This document shows, in pieces, positions 33,478 through 43,700 of a DNA stretch of 64,000 bases. The notes below the pieces were generated by a model that was given only the letters and a program-made list of their open reading frames with translations, searched no databases and was not told the DNA's origin. The translations under genes were made by a program, and so were the position numbers. Source of the stretch: Sphingobium sp052327305 (lineage in GTDB: Bacteria > Pseudomonadota > Alphaproteobacteria > Sphingomonadales > Sphingomonadaceae); NCBI RefSeq assembly GCF_052327305.1, contig NZ_CP182486.1:1426001-1490000 (forward strand), written 5' to 3'. Each line of letters begins with the position of its first letter. Position 1 is the first letter of the stretch.

Positions 33478-34020
33478 TCAGGCAGCCAGCTGGGAAATAT
33501 GACCTAGCGCACTCTCGATTGCGGCTGCCCGATGATCCGGACCGATCTGCACGCCCTCGGCGACGACGAATTCCGGTGTCAGTCCGATGAAGGCGAAGAC
33601 TGAACGCAGATATCTCTCCAGATGCTCCATCGCGGCCATCGGCGTATCTGCGCCGTAGAAGCCGCCGCGTGAGATCGCGATGATGATGCGCTTGGGACCG
33701 GCCAGACCAACCACACCCGTCTCGCTATATTTGAACGTGCGGCCGGCGACGAGTATCTGGTCAATCCAGGCCTTAAGCTGACTCGGCACCGAGAAATTAT
33801 ACATAGGCGCACCGATCACGACGGTATCTGCCGCGAGAAATTCATCGACGCTCTCATTCTCGCCACCGAACACGAAATGAGGAAGCGGATCAGCCACGAC
33901 ATCGCGATAGGTGACTTGTGCAGAGGGATCGGACGCCTGCAGCCGTCCGACAATGGCTCTAGTGAGTTGACGGCTTACCGAATTTTCGCCGGTGACGCTG
34001 GAATCGATATGGAGAATCAT
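33478..34020 (-). CDS. azoR: FMN-dependent NADH-azoreductase/quinone reductase
   Basis: This 180-residue flavodoxin-like protein begins MILHIDSSVTGENSVSRQLT, the phosphate-binding loop of AzoR. It contains APMYNFSVPSQLKAWIDQI (FMN site) and SRGGFYG. AzoR enzymes reduce quinones and azo dyes with NADH and protect against electrophile stress. The ATG at 34020 matches the family start; an earlier ATG at 34059 lies inside the operator repeat. It is divergent from the hxlR gene, a pairing typical of quinone-responsive control. Confidence 0.9.
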   Translation of the reverse strand: MILHIDSSVTGENSVSRQLTRAIVGRLQASDPSAQVTYRDVVADPLPHFVFGGENESVDEFLAADTVVIGAPMYNFSVPSQLKAWIDQILVAGRTFKYSETGVVGLAGPKRIIIAISRGGFYGADTPMAAMEHLERYLRSVFAFIGLTPEFVVAEGVQIGPDHRAAAIESALGHISQLAA

Positions 34021-34024
34021 TTTT

Positions 34025-34057
34025 GGTGCCTCGGTATGGATTTGTAACCGAGGCACC
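34025..34057. promoter_or_regulatory. Operator between azoR and hxlR
   Basis: A perfect 11-bp inverted repeat (GGTGCCTCGGT, 34025-34035, and ACCGAGGCACC, 34047-34057) lies in the 77-base gap between the divergent genes. A related half-site CCTCGATATGG follows at about 34068-34078, echoing CCTCGGTATGG. These are the likely binding sites of the HxlR protein. Confidence 0.6.
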
Positions 34058-34097
34058 ATATGTTACTCCTCGATATGGCCCACAAGGAGGCACAAAA

Positions 34098-34493
34098 TTG
34101 TTAGCTGGTAACATCGATGTGACCGATCGGATCGCGGTCGACCACAGCAATTGTCGCCGCGTGACGCCGGTCTTGGCTCGCGTGGGCGACAAGTGGAGCA
34201 TCCTCACGGTGATGATCCTCGCTGGCGGCTCGAAGCGCTTCAGCGAGTTGCGCCGTGGGATCGATGGGATCTCCCAGCGCATGCTGACACTCACGCTTCG
34301 CGGGCTGGAGCGCGAGGGCTTCGTCGCGCGCACGGTGACGCCAAGTATCCCGCCGCGTGTAGATTATGAGCTGACCCCGCTCGGCCGCTCATTGTGCGAA
34401 CCGGTGATGGCGCTCGGCGGATGGGTCCACGATAATCTCGACGCGATCGATGCTGCACGGGTCGCGTTCGATGAACGATGCAAGAACGAGTAG
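34098..34493 (+). CDS. HxlR-family transcriptional regulator
   Basis: This 131-residue winged-helix protein shows the HxlR core: CRRVTPVLARVGDKWSILTV, GSKRFSELRRGIDGISQRML and ERGLEREGFV-type recognition with VDYELTPLGRSL. I chose the TTG at 34098 because AAGGAGG stands seven bases before it. A single cysteine just before the DNA-binding helices resembles the redox cysteine of YodB-type quinone sensors. It is divergent from azoR with an 11-bp inverted repeat between, so it probably represses that gene until quinones or diamide-like stress appear. Confidence 0.85.
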   Translation: MLAGNIDVTDRIAVDHSNCRRVTPVLARVGDKWSILTVMILAGGSKRFSELRRGIDGISQRMLTLTLRGLEREGFVARTVTPSIPPRVDYELTPLGRSLCEPVMALGGWVHDNLDAIDAARVAFDERCKNE

Positions 34494-34788
34494 GGGGCCG
34501 GCATCGCCAACATAGTCGACGTTAGACCGCTCGAAACGGCTCCCTAAAACCCGCCCTTTGTTCATCAGGCTGTCGCGGCATAACGACCGGTCGATCGTGG
34601 GACTTTGCTGCAGTTCCCCAGCGAGTTATTAGCGAAAAAGGGGCGATAGCGGTCGGATTTCACCTCTGCCGATGTGGAATAACGGTTACCTTCCGGCAAG
34701 GTACAGCTACGCACGATTCACGAAAGGCATAAAGGGCCGCCGGTTAATTGAAGCGTTATGTTCGCGTCAAACTACGACTGTATCGGGA
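34494..34788. other. Intergenic stretch
   Basis: No gene is supported in these 295 bases between hxlR and the autotransporter stop. A small hairpin (TACCTT / AAGGTA) near 34687-34704 could help terminate the converging transcripts. Confidence 0.4.
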
Positions 34789-37700
34789 TCAGAATGCGAT
34801 CCGCACGCCAGCGTTGGCCTTAAGCGTATAGCTCTCGCCAAAGTCCTTGAACGGGCTGTTGCCCGAGACTTCGCCGTAGAGGGTGATGCCCTTGGTCCAG
34901 CTCACGCTGGCACCCACGCCCAGTTCACCCCAGAGCCGCTCATTCGCATAATCGATCGGCGTGCCGGAGACGCTGGTGCGTGTTCCGTCGCGCCATTCGT
35001 AATTGAGGTTGACCAGGCCATAGATATGACTGCGACCGCCATCCCAGTCTTTCTGATGATCGAGCGAGATGCCCCAGCGGCTCTTTAGGCTATCACCCTT
35101 GTCGGCCGCGACAACAGCGTCCGCCGGATCGGCGAAGCGATCAAACCGGACGTTGGAATAGGCCATCTGGATCTGCGGCGTGACGCTCAGATTGCGGCCG
35201 ACGGCGGAGCGCTTCCCGACCTCGACGCTGAATGCTTCGCCGCTGCCGTCATTATTCCTGGCGAGCTTGCCCAGGATGGCCGAGTTCAGATCGCTTTGAT
35301 ACCAGCTGCGCTGCGCCTGACCGTCGATATAGAAGCCATTGAGCCCGTACCAAGTCAGTGTCGCACCCAAGCCATAACCATCGGTCTTGAGCGAGCCATT
35401 GCCGAAGATCGAACGCACATGGCTGTTTGATCCGCCATAATAGGCAGTGACACCAGCGACCAAACGTTCGCCCTTGTCGGTTCCGGCAAACACATGGTCC
35501 GCTCCGAGTTGCATCTTCCAGCTGTTGACGTCCTGATCGGACATGCTGGTTGAGACGGCAGCGTTGGCGCGGCTGCGCGTGCCTTCCATCCTGCCCCAGA
35601 TCCCGCTTCCCTCAGCGTTTGCGCCCGCTGCCCAGCTGCGGTTGCCGACACGCTGCTGTAGCGTCGACAAGCCGTTGAGCGCCTGAAGATTCGCGCCGTA
35701 GCTTTCGTAGATCGGCACGCCCGGCTGATAAAGCGGGGGGGTGGGCATATCGGGATCGACCGGATTAACCAGCGCCGAGCGCAGATACCAGTCGCCATCC
35801 GTGGGGCTGGAGGTGCTGCCCTGATAGAGGCGATAGCCATAAGCGCCGGCGATGACCGCCTGCTCACCGTTGAACACATAGTCGCCGTTGAGGGCAAAGG
35901 TGCCGTTGGATGCACCCGCCACATCGATGATCTTGATGCCTTCGACCGTCAAACCGCCAAGGCCGCCTCGGTTTGTCACATTAACCTGGGTGTTGCCAGA
36001 CGTCGCGCCGGTCACCACGAGACGGCTCGTCGCCGAGCTGTCATCGCCCAGCACGGCCTCGATCGCCAAGGTGCCGCCAATGCCGGCATAGTCGCCCGCA
36101 ACCGTCAGCGTGCCGATGCCGCCACGGCCCGGCGCGACAACGCCGCCATTGACGATGCTGCCGACCCGACCGGTGCCTTCCAGGCGTCCGGCCTGCGCGA
36201 TGGTCACGGCGCTACCGAGCGTGCCGTCGACCGCCAATGCGCCGCCTGCGACATTGCTTGCCGCGACATAGCCGCTGCTGTCGCCGGTGAGCAGCAATGT
36301 GCCCGCACCTGCTTTGGTGAGCGCGCCGGTGCCGGAGAGCGCACCGGCTAACGTGAACGTCGTAGCCCGATCGGTCAGGATCGTGCTCTCTCCCGTAAGG
36401 GCGAAGACGCGATCGCTAGAGAGGCTGGCGGTCGTCTGCAAGGTGCCGCCGCCGATGCTGACGGCGCCTGCCGCATCACCCAGATTGGCGTCCGCCGAGA
36501 TGGCCAGCGTGCCACCCTCGATCGCCGTGCCGCCCGTGTAACTGTTGCTGCCCGAGAGGATGAGCGTGCCCGCGTCGGTCTTCACCAATTGAGTCGCGCC
36601 TGCCACTTCGCTCGCGATGGTTGCGGTGAAGGCTGCGCCGGCCGTCGAGCCATCGCCGACCCGGATGATCGCCTGCGGTCCGGTCAGCTCAAGCATACCC
36701 CCTTCGATGGTATAGCCGTTCGCCGCAAACTGCATGCCCGATGCCGAGACCTGTCCGAGGCTGTTGTCGATAGTGACCTTGCCGCCGGTGCCCGCGAAGA
36801 TCGCGAAGGCGCCATCGGCATAGGCCGCGTTCACTGCGCCTTCTGCATTGGTCCAGTTGTCGTTGCCGGTGCCGTTCTGCCACAGTCCATCGCCGCCATC
36901 GATGGCGTTGTTGAACTTGGGACCGGCCGCGCCATCCCAGAAGTTGAGCGCGAGACCATCGGTGTTGATCAGATTGATCTGGCCGGCGACCGACGTCTGG
37001 ACGGTAGCTGTGCTGCCGCCCGGCATGATGCCGAGGCTGAGGCCATTGTTGGTCAACGCGCCACCATAGTTGAGGACGCGGTAGATACCCGCACCGAACT
37101 CACCCCCGGCGGGGACGGTGACGTCCAGCGTGCCGTCGAGCACCAGATCGCCGCCGACCTCGATCAGGTCGTTGAGCGCGCCGCCCACCGCATTGGCTTC
37201 ACCGAACTGCATGGCAAGCGTCGAGCCCGAACCGAGCGACAGGTTGCCGCCAATGTTCAGCGTGCCCGGCAGACCGCCAACGCCGCCAGGGTTCAGCGTC
37301 GCGCCATCCGCGATAACAACATCGCCGCCAATCGTGCCGGTGCCGCCCAGCGTTGCGCCGGATGCAACGCCGGTGAGGCCGGCCGCCGCCGACTGATCGC
37401 CATTCACGAAAAGCGCGCCGGCATTGACCGTCGTACCGCCCGCATAGCTGTTGGCGCCCGAGAGGATGAGCGAACCAGCGCCATCCTTGGTCAAGCCGCC
37501 TGCCCCGCTCACCGCATTGGTCAGATCGAGCATGGTGTCCGCGTCGGTCAGGAGCGTGCCTGCACCAGTCAGATCGATCGCGCGACCGATGGTAAGGTCC
37601 GTCGTCGTCCGCAGCGTGCCGCCGTTGAAGCTGAGGGCGCTTGCAGCAGCGCCCAGATTGGCATCGTCCGAAATCTGCAGGATGCCGCCATTGATCGCCG

Positions 37701-40700
37701 TGCCGCCCGTATAGCTGTTCGTGCCGCTCAGGATCAGCGTGCCGAGATCGGATTTCACCAGCTGCGCCGCGCCGGTCAGCGCCGAATTGATCCTCGCGCT
37801 CGTGTTGACGCCTGCCGCCGTACCGTCGCCCACGCGGATTACCGCCTGCGTGCCGGTCAGGCTGATAGCGTCCCCGCTGATCGCATAGCCATCGGTCAAG
37901 AACTGCATGCCCGCTGTTTCGACGGTGCCCAGGCTCCCATCGACCGTAACATTGCCCGCCACGCCCATGAACACCGCGAAGGCGCTGTCCGCGAACGGCG
38001 CATTCGGGATGCTGCCATCATCCACCCAATTATCGTTGCCGGTGGAGTGCTGCCACGCACCATTGCCGCCATCGATGACGCCGTCATTCTTGGCCCCCGT
38101 ACCATCCCAATAACGGAACGTCAGCCCGGACGTGTTCACCAAGTTCACCTGATTGGCGACCGAGGTTTGCACATAGAAGTCGGGCGACGGGATCGTGCCG
38201 ATCACCAGACCATTGTCCGTGAGCGCGCCGGTGTAGTTGATGACGCGATAGATGCCTGGATCGAAACTGCCCCCCATGGCGGTCTCGACATTCAGCGTGC
38301 CGTCCAGCGTCAGGTTTCCGCCCACATTGACGAGATCGTTAAGTGGACCGCCCACCACATTGGCCTTGCCAAGGCTGACGTTGAGCGCAGAGCCACTCGC
38401 CAGATCAAGATTACCATTGATGGTGAGAGCTCCCGGCGCGGTGCCAAGAGCGCCCGGATTGAGCACAGCACCATCAGCCACGGTCACATTGCCGCCGATG
38501 GTTCCGATGCCGCCGAGCGTGCCCCCTGTCGCCACGGCAACGTTACCGCCCAGTGCGTTGTTCACGTACAGGGAGCCGCCCGAAATGGCGGTCGCGCCAG
38601 TGAAGGCGGAGCTGTCGCCGGTCAGGCTGGTGACACCTGCGACCTGGTTGATTGCGCCAGCCCCCGACATGGCTGATGCCAAGCTGTAATCAGGGTCGGT
38701 ATGGTTGAAGTTCACCCGCGATGTCGCGCTGCCGAGGTGGAGCGTCGGCGCGTCGAACAGGCCCGCTGCCCCTGCAGCCAACCCCTCGCCGCCGCCAATG
38801 TTGAGAATGCCCGTCGCCGCAGCGTTGTCGGCAAGTATGAACGCTCCGCCGACGTCGACCCGCGCGTCCTCGGTCAGCGTGAGCGCACCCGTGCCGGTGC
38901 CGCTGCCGATGACGAGATCGCCGGTCGTGGCGAAGCTCGAGCTGGCTCCGGACACCGACAGACCTGCTGCCCCTGGTGCCGTCCCAAAGGTTGCGGATGT
39001 GAAGCTTGCGGCGCCACCCTGGTCGACGATGAAGTTGCCGGCGGTCATCAGCAGCGAGCTGGTACTCGTCCAGTTGGAGCCGGCACCGGTGATCGCCACG
39101 GAAAGCGGGGTCGTACTGGTCGCGGTGCCAATCTGGCTGGCACCGCCGGTGCGCAGCGTTCCGCCCGCGCCGACCGTCATGTTGAAGGGACCGTTGAAGG
39201 TTGCGCTTCCCCGGATACCGCCTGACACGTCGGCAAGCGAGTTCGCCCCCGTGACGTTGATCTGTGTAGAGACGGGGGATACAGCGCGTATGTCCACGCC
39301 GCCTGCCGTGAGCCGGAGTGTGCCGCCATTGGTGACGTTCACCATGGCCGAGCCGGAGCCGGCCAGATTTATGCTGCCAATGGCGGCGGTGCTGAAGACC
39401 GTATTTGCACCGTCAACGCTGAGCTTGGAACGACCTAGGGTCGTACTACCGCCAGAGGTGACGATGGCACCGTCAGCGATGCGAAGCTCGCCACCCAGTC
39501 CATTGATGAGCGTCCCCCCGCCATAATTGCTGTTACCCGTCAGGGTGGTCACCCCGGTGCCGGCTACCCGTAGGCTGCCGGTGCCAGTGATCGAACCGGC
39601 ATAGGTATAGGCGTTTGAGCGATCGAAGGTCAGCGCGCCGTTGTTGAGCACATCACCCACGATCGAGCCGGTGGTGCCAGCACTACCGATCTGCAGCGTG
39701 CCCGCGCTGATCGTCGTGCCGCCGGTGTAGCTGTTATCGCCATGGAGGACGAATGTACCGGCACCGAGCTTGGTCAGTCCCCCGCTGCCGCTCAGCGCAT
39801 TGAGCACGCCGTTCGAGGTTGCGGCGCTGGTGATGTCGATCGCGCCGCCGTTCGCACCCAGAATGTAGGTACGCAGGTTGGCGGAGCTGGCACCGGTCAG
39901 TTGCAGGGTGCCGCCATCGATCGTGACCGCCCCGGCGACGTCGCCGAGGAAGCTGTCACTGGCAGCCGAAAGCACGCCGCCGCTGATCAGCGTGCCGCCG
40001 GTGTAGCTGTTGCTTCCCGTCAGCACGAGCGTACCGGCGTCAGTCTTGACCAGTTGGGCCGCTCCGGTGAGTCCGGCAGCGATCGTTGTTACGAAGCCGG
40101 CGCCCGTTGCCGTGCCATCGCCTACCCGGACGACCGACTGCGGGTCGGTCAGGGTCAGCGCATCGCCCGTGACGAGATAGCCATCGCTGGCGAATTGCAA
40201 ACCGGACGCTGTGACCGCGCCGCCGCCATTGTCGATCGTGACCGTGCCGCCGGTCCCGGCGAAGATCGCAAAAGCGCCATCCTCATAGGCCGCGTTCACC
40301 GCGCCTGCGGCGTTCGTCCAGTTCTTGTCCGTACCGCCGATATGCCAGGTGCCGTCACCGCCATCGACGAGGCCATTGACCTTCGGGCCGGCATCGCCAT
40401 CCCAGAAGTTCAGCGCAAGTCCGGCGGCATTGATCAGATTAACCTGACCGGCCACCGAGGTCTGGACGGAAACATCGCTGCCGAATGGCATCGTGCCAAG
40501 CGTGAGGCCATTGTCCGTGAGCACGCCGCCATAGTTGAACACGCGGTAAATGCCGCCGCCGAAGGTACCGCCCACTGGCACATCGACATTGATGGTGCCG
40601 TCGAGCTGTAAGTTTCCGCCGACATTGATGAGATCGTTGAGCGGCCCGCCGGCGACGTCCGCTTGGCCGAACTCGAAATTGAGCACCGAACCAGCCGCCA

Positions 40701-43700
40701 GCTGCAGTCCGCCGTTGATCGTCATCGTGCCGGCGTTGATGGTGGTCGAACCGAGATAGCTGTTATTCGCGGTCAGGGTCACGATACCCGCGCCATTTTT
40801 AACCACCGATCCGGCGCCCGAGACCAGGTCGCTGAATCCGATATTATCGGAGCGGTTGAACACCAGCGAGCCGTTGTTCAACACGTCACCCGTGATCCAG
40901 CCGCCGGTCCCCCCATTGCCAAGCTGGAGCTGGCCTGCCGCGATGGTGGTTCCACCGGAATAGCTGTTGTCGGTCGTCAGGATCAGCCGGCCGTCCCCCG
41001 ACTTGGTGAGGCTGCCCGGACCCGAAATCATGCCGCTGAGGGTGAAGGTCGTCGCATTATCGGTCAGGAACGTGCCGGTGCTTGCCAGCGTCGCACTGCG
41101 CGCGCTCGACATGTCGGCTGTCGTTTGCAGCGTACCGCCGTTGAAGGTGAGTGTACCGGCGGCAGCGCCCAGATTGGTGTCACTGGAAACCTTCAGGATA
41201 CCGGCATTGATCGTTGTGCCGCCGGCATAGCTGTTGATGCCCGCCAGTGTTGTCGTGCCGGCGCCATCCTGCGTCACCGCGCCGCTACCGGAAATCAAGC
41301 CGTTGAAGGCGAGGTCGTTCGAACGGTTGAATATCAACAGGCCATTATCGACGACATCGCCGATGATGCTGCCGGTCGCGCCGCCATTGCCCAGTTGTAA
41401 CGTGCCTGCCGAGATCGTCGTCCCGCCCGTATAGCTATTGTCGCCGGTCAGAACCGTGGTGCCAGCGCCGTTCTGCTGGAGCGCACCCGTCCCGACGATC
41501 GACCCCGCATAGGTCAGGCTATCGGATCGGTTGAACGCCAGCGTGCCGAAATTATTGACGATTGCGCTGGCGATGGAGCCTGTGGTGGTGCCACTTCCTA
41601 TCGAGAGGAGGCCGCCGTTGATATTGGTAGAGCCGGTATAACTATGGTTGCCGGTCAGCACCCATGTGCCGCTGTCGTTCTTCGCGAGCGTGGTGACACC
41701 GGTGCCGGCATTGCCGATCGAGCCGGCCAGCGTGTTGTTGCCCGCATTGGTGCCGCCGAGCGCAATGGTCCGCGCCTGATTGTTGCTTGCCAGCGTGACC
41801 GGACCAGTGTCGGTGAAGACGACCGCGCCCGTACCGGAGGATTCGATGAAGGTGACGCCGGAGGACAGGGTGAACAGGCGGTTCGTGGTATCACCCGCAC
41901 CGGTGTAGCGTAGCGTCGATCCGTTGCCGATGACAAGATTCGCCGCGGCCGCCGATGATGCACCGAGACTGCTTGCCAATCCGCCATCGGCCAGCTTGTC
42001 GACGCCGAGGACGCCGCCGCTGATCGTCGTGATGCCCGTATAGGTGCTGCCCGGATTGGTCAGAATCCAGGTGCCCGCATCGGTTTTGGTCAGGCGCGTG
42101 AGGCCAGTGCCGTTGTTCATGATCTGCGCGGCAAAGATATTGTCCGCCGTGTTTGCGCCGCCAAGCGTCAGTGTCTGCGCCGTATTCGCGCTGGCGAAGG
42201 TCAGCGGGCCAGCCTGCGTGAAGGCGATTGCGCCGGTGCCCCACGACTCGAGCCTGCTCGCGGCCGAAGCCCCGAGCGTGAACTGCCGGTCCGTGCTTCC
42301 GCCCGTGCCGACATATCGCAGCGCGCCACCGTTGATAACGAGATTGCTCGCCGCCGAGGAGGAGGATCCGATCGAGCTGTTCGCGCCGCCGTCGCCAAGG
42401 CAGTCGACCGCGAGCGTGCCGGCGTTGATGACCGTCGTTCCGCCATAGCTGCTCGAACAACCCGACAGTTGCTGGAAGCTGCCGCCATTCTTGATCAGGC
42501 CACCGCTTCCCGAGATCGCACCGCCATAGACGGCGGCGGCGCTGCCGCCGCTGCTGATCGTCAGCGTTGCCGTACCGAGGGTGGTATTGCCGCCCGTCGC
42601 GCCGCCGCCTATCAGATAGAGGACGCTATTATCGTAGCCGTCGAGGTCGAGCAGAACACCGGCCGTGTTGTCGAGCGACATGAAGCCGCTCCGCAAGGCC
42701 GTGGCCGAGCCGGCCTGCAAAGTGCCGTTTATCACACGCACATTACCGGTCGTATTGTTCACCCCGGACAGCAATAATGTGCCCGCACCATCCTTACTAA
42801 TCTGCCCACTGCCGGTGATGTTCCCCAAAAATTCAAGCGTCGTCCCGGCGTTAAAGACGTTAAGAGCCCCGTTGCCAGTCATCGAGAAGCCGCGATCGGT
42901 CGAAACGCTGGCGCCTGTATAGGCGAGCGTACCGCCCGCGAAGACGAGGTTCGACGACGCTGCCGACGAAGCGCCGATGCCGCTCGCCTGCCCGCCATTG
43001 GCGATGCAGTCGATCGAAACGGCTCCGCCGATCGTCGTGACGCCGGTGTAGTCGTTGTTGCAGCCGCTGAACGTCTGGGTGAAACCGCCGATGCGGGTAT
43101 AACCGCCCGTGCCGGTAATGCGGCCCGTGAAGATGCCGCCGCCGCCGCCCGTCGTCAGCGTCCGCCCGCCAAGATCGATCAGCCCGCCGCCGATAACAGC
43201 CGCAGCGCCGACGTCGAAACCGCCAAGGTCGAGTGTCGCGCCGCTATTGACGGTAATATAACGGCCGCCTGGACCAAACGCTTGCGCCGAACCTGCGCGC
43301 AGGACACCGGCATTAACGGTCGTATCGCCAGTATAGGTGTTGGCGCCGCTGAGGACGAGCGTACCCGCGCCGTCCTTGAAGAACGATCCCGCCCCCGTCG
43401 CGATACCGCCGACTGTTAACGTTGTGCCCGCATTGGCCACGTCGATGCCGCCCTGCCCGGCCTCGAGTGTAAAGCCGCGGTCGATGGCGACCGTGCCGCC
43501 GGTATATTGCAGCCGGCCGCCATTGCTCATCACGATATTGGCCGAATCGCTGCTCGCGGCGCCGATGCCGCTCACGGTGCCGCCACCGGACAGCGTGTTG
43601 ACCGAAAGCGTGCTGCCGGCACCGGTAATCGTCGTAACACCGACATAGTCGTTCGCAGCGTTGGACAGCACCAGTGTGCCCCCGCCGGCCTTGGTCAGGC

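Noticed and set aside
36589..38676. A 695-codon open frame on the plus strand
   Set aside because: It is antisense to the autotransporter; its length comes from the GC-rich repetitive code opposite, and it shows no family motif.
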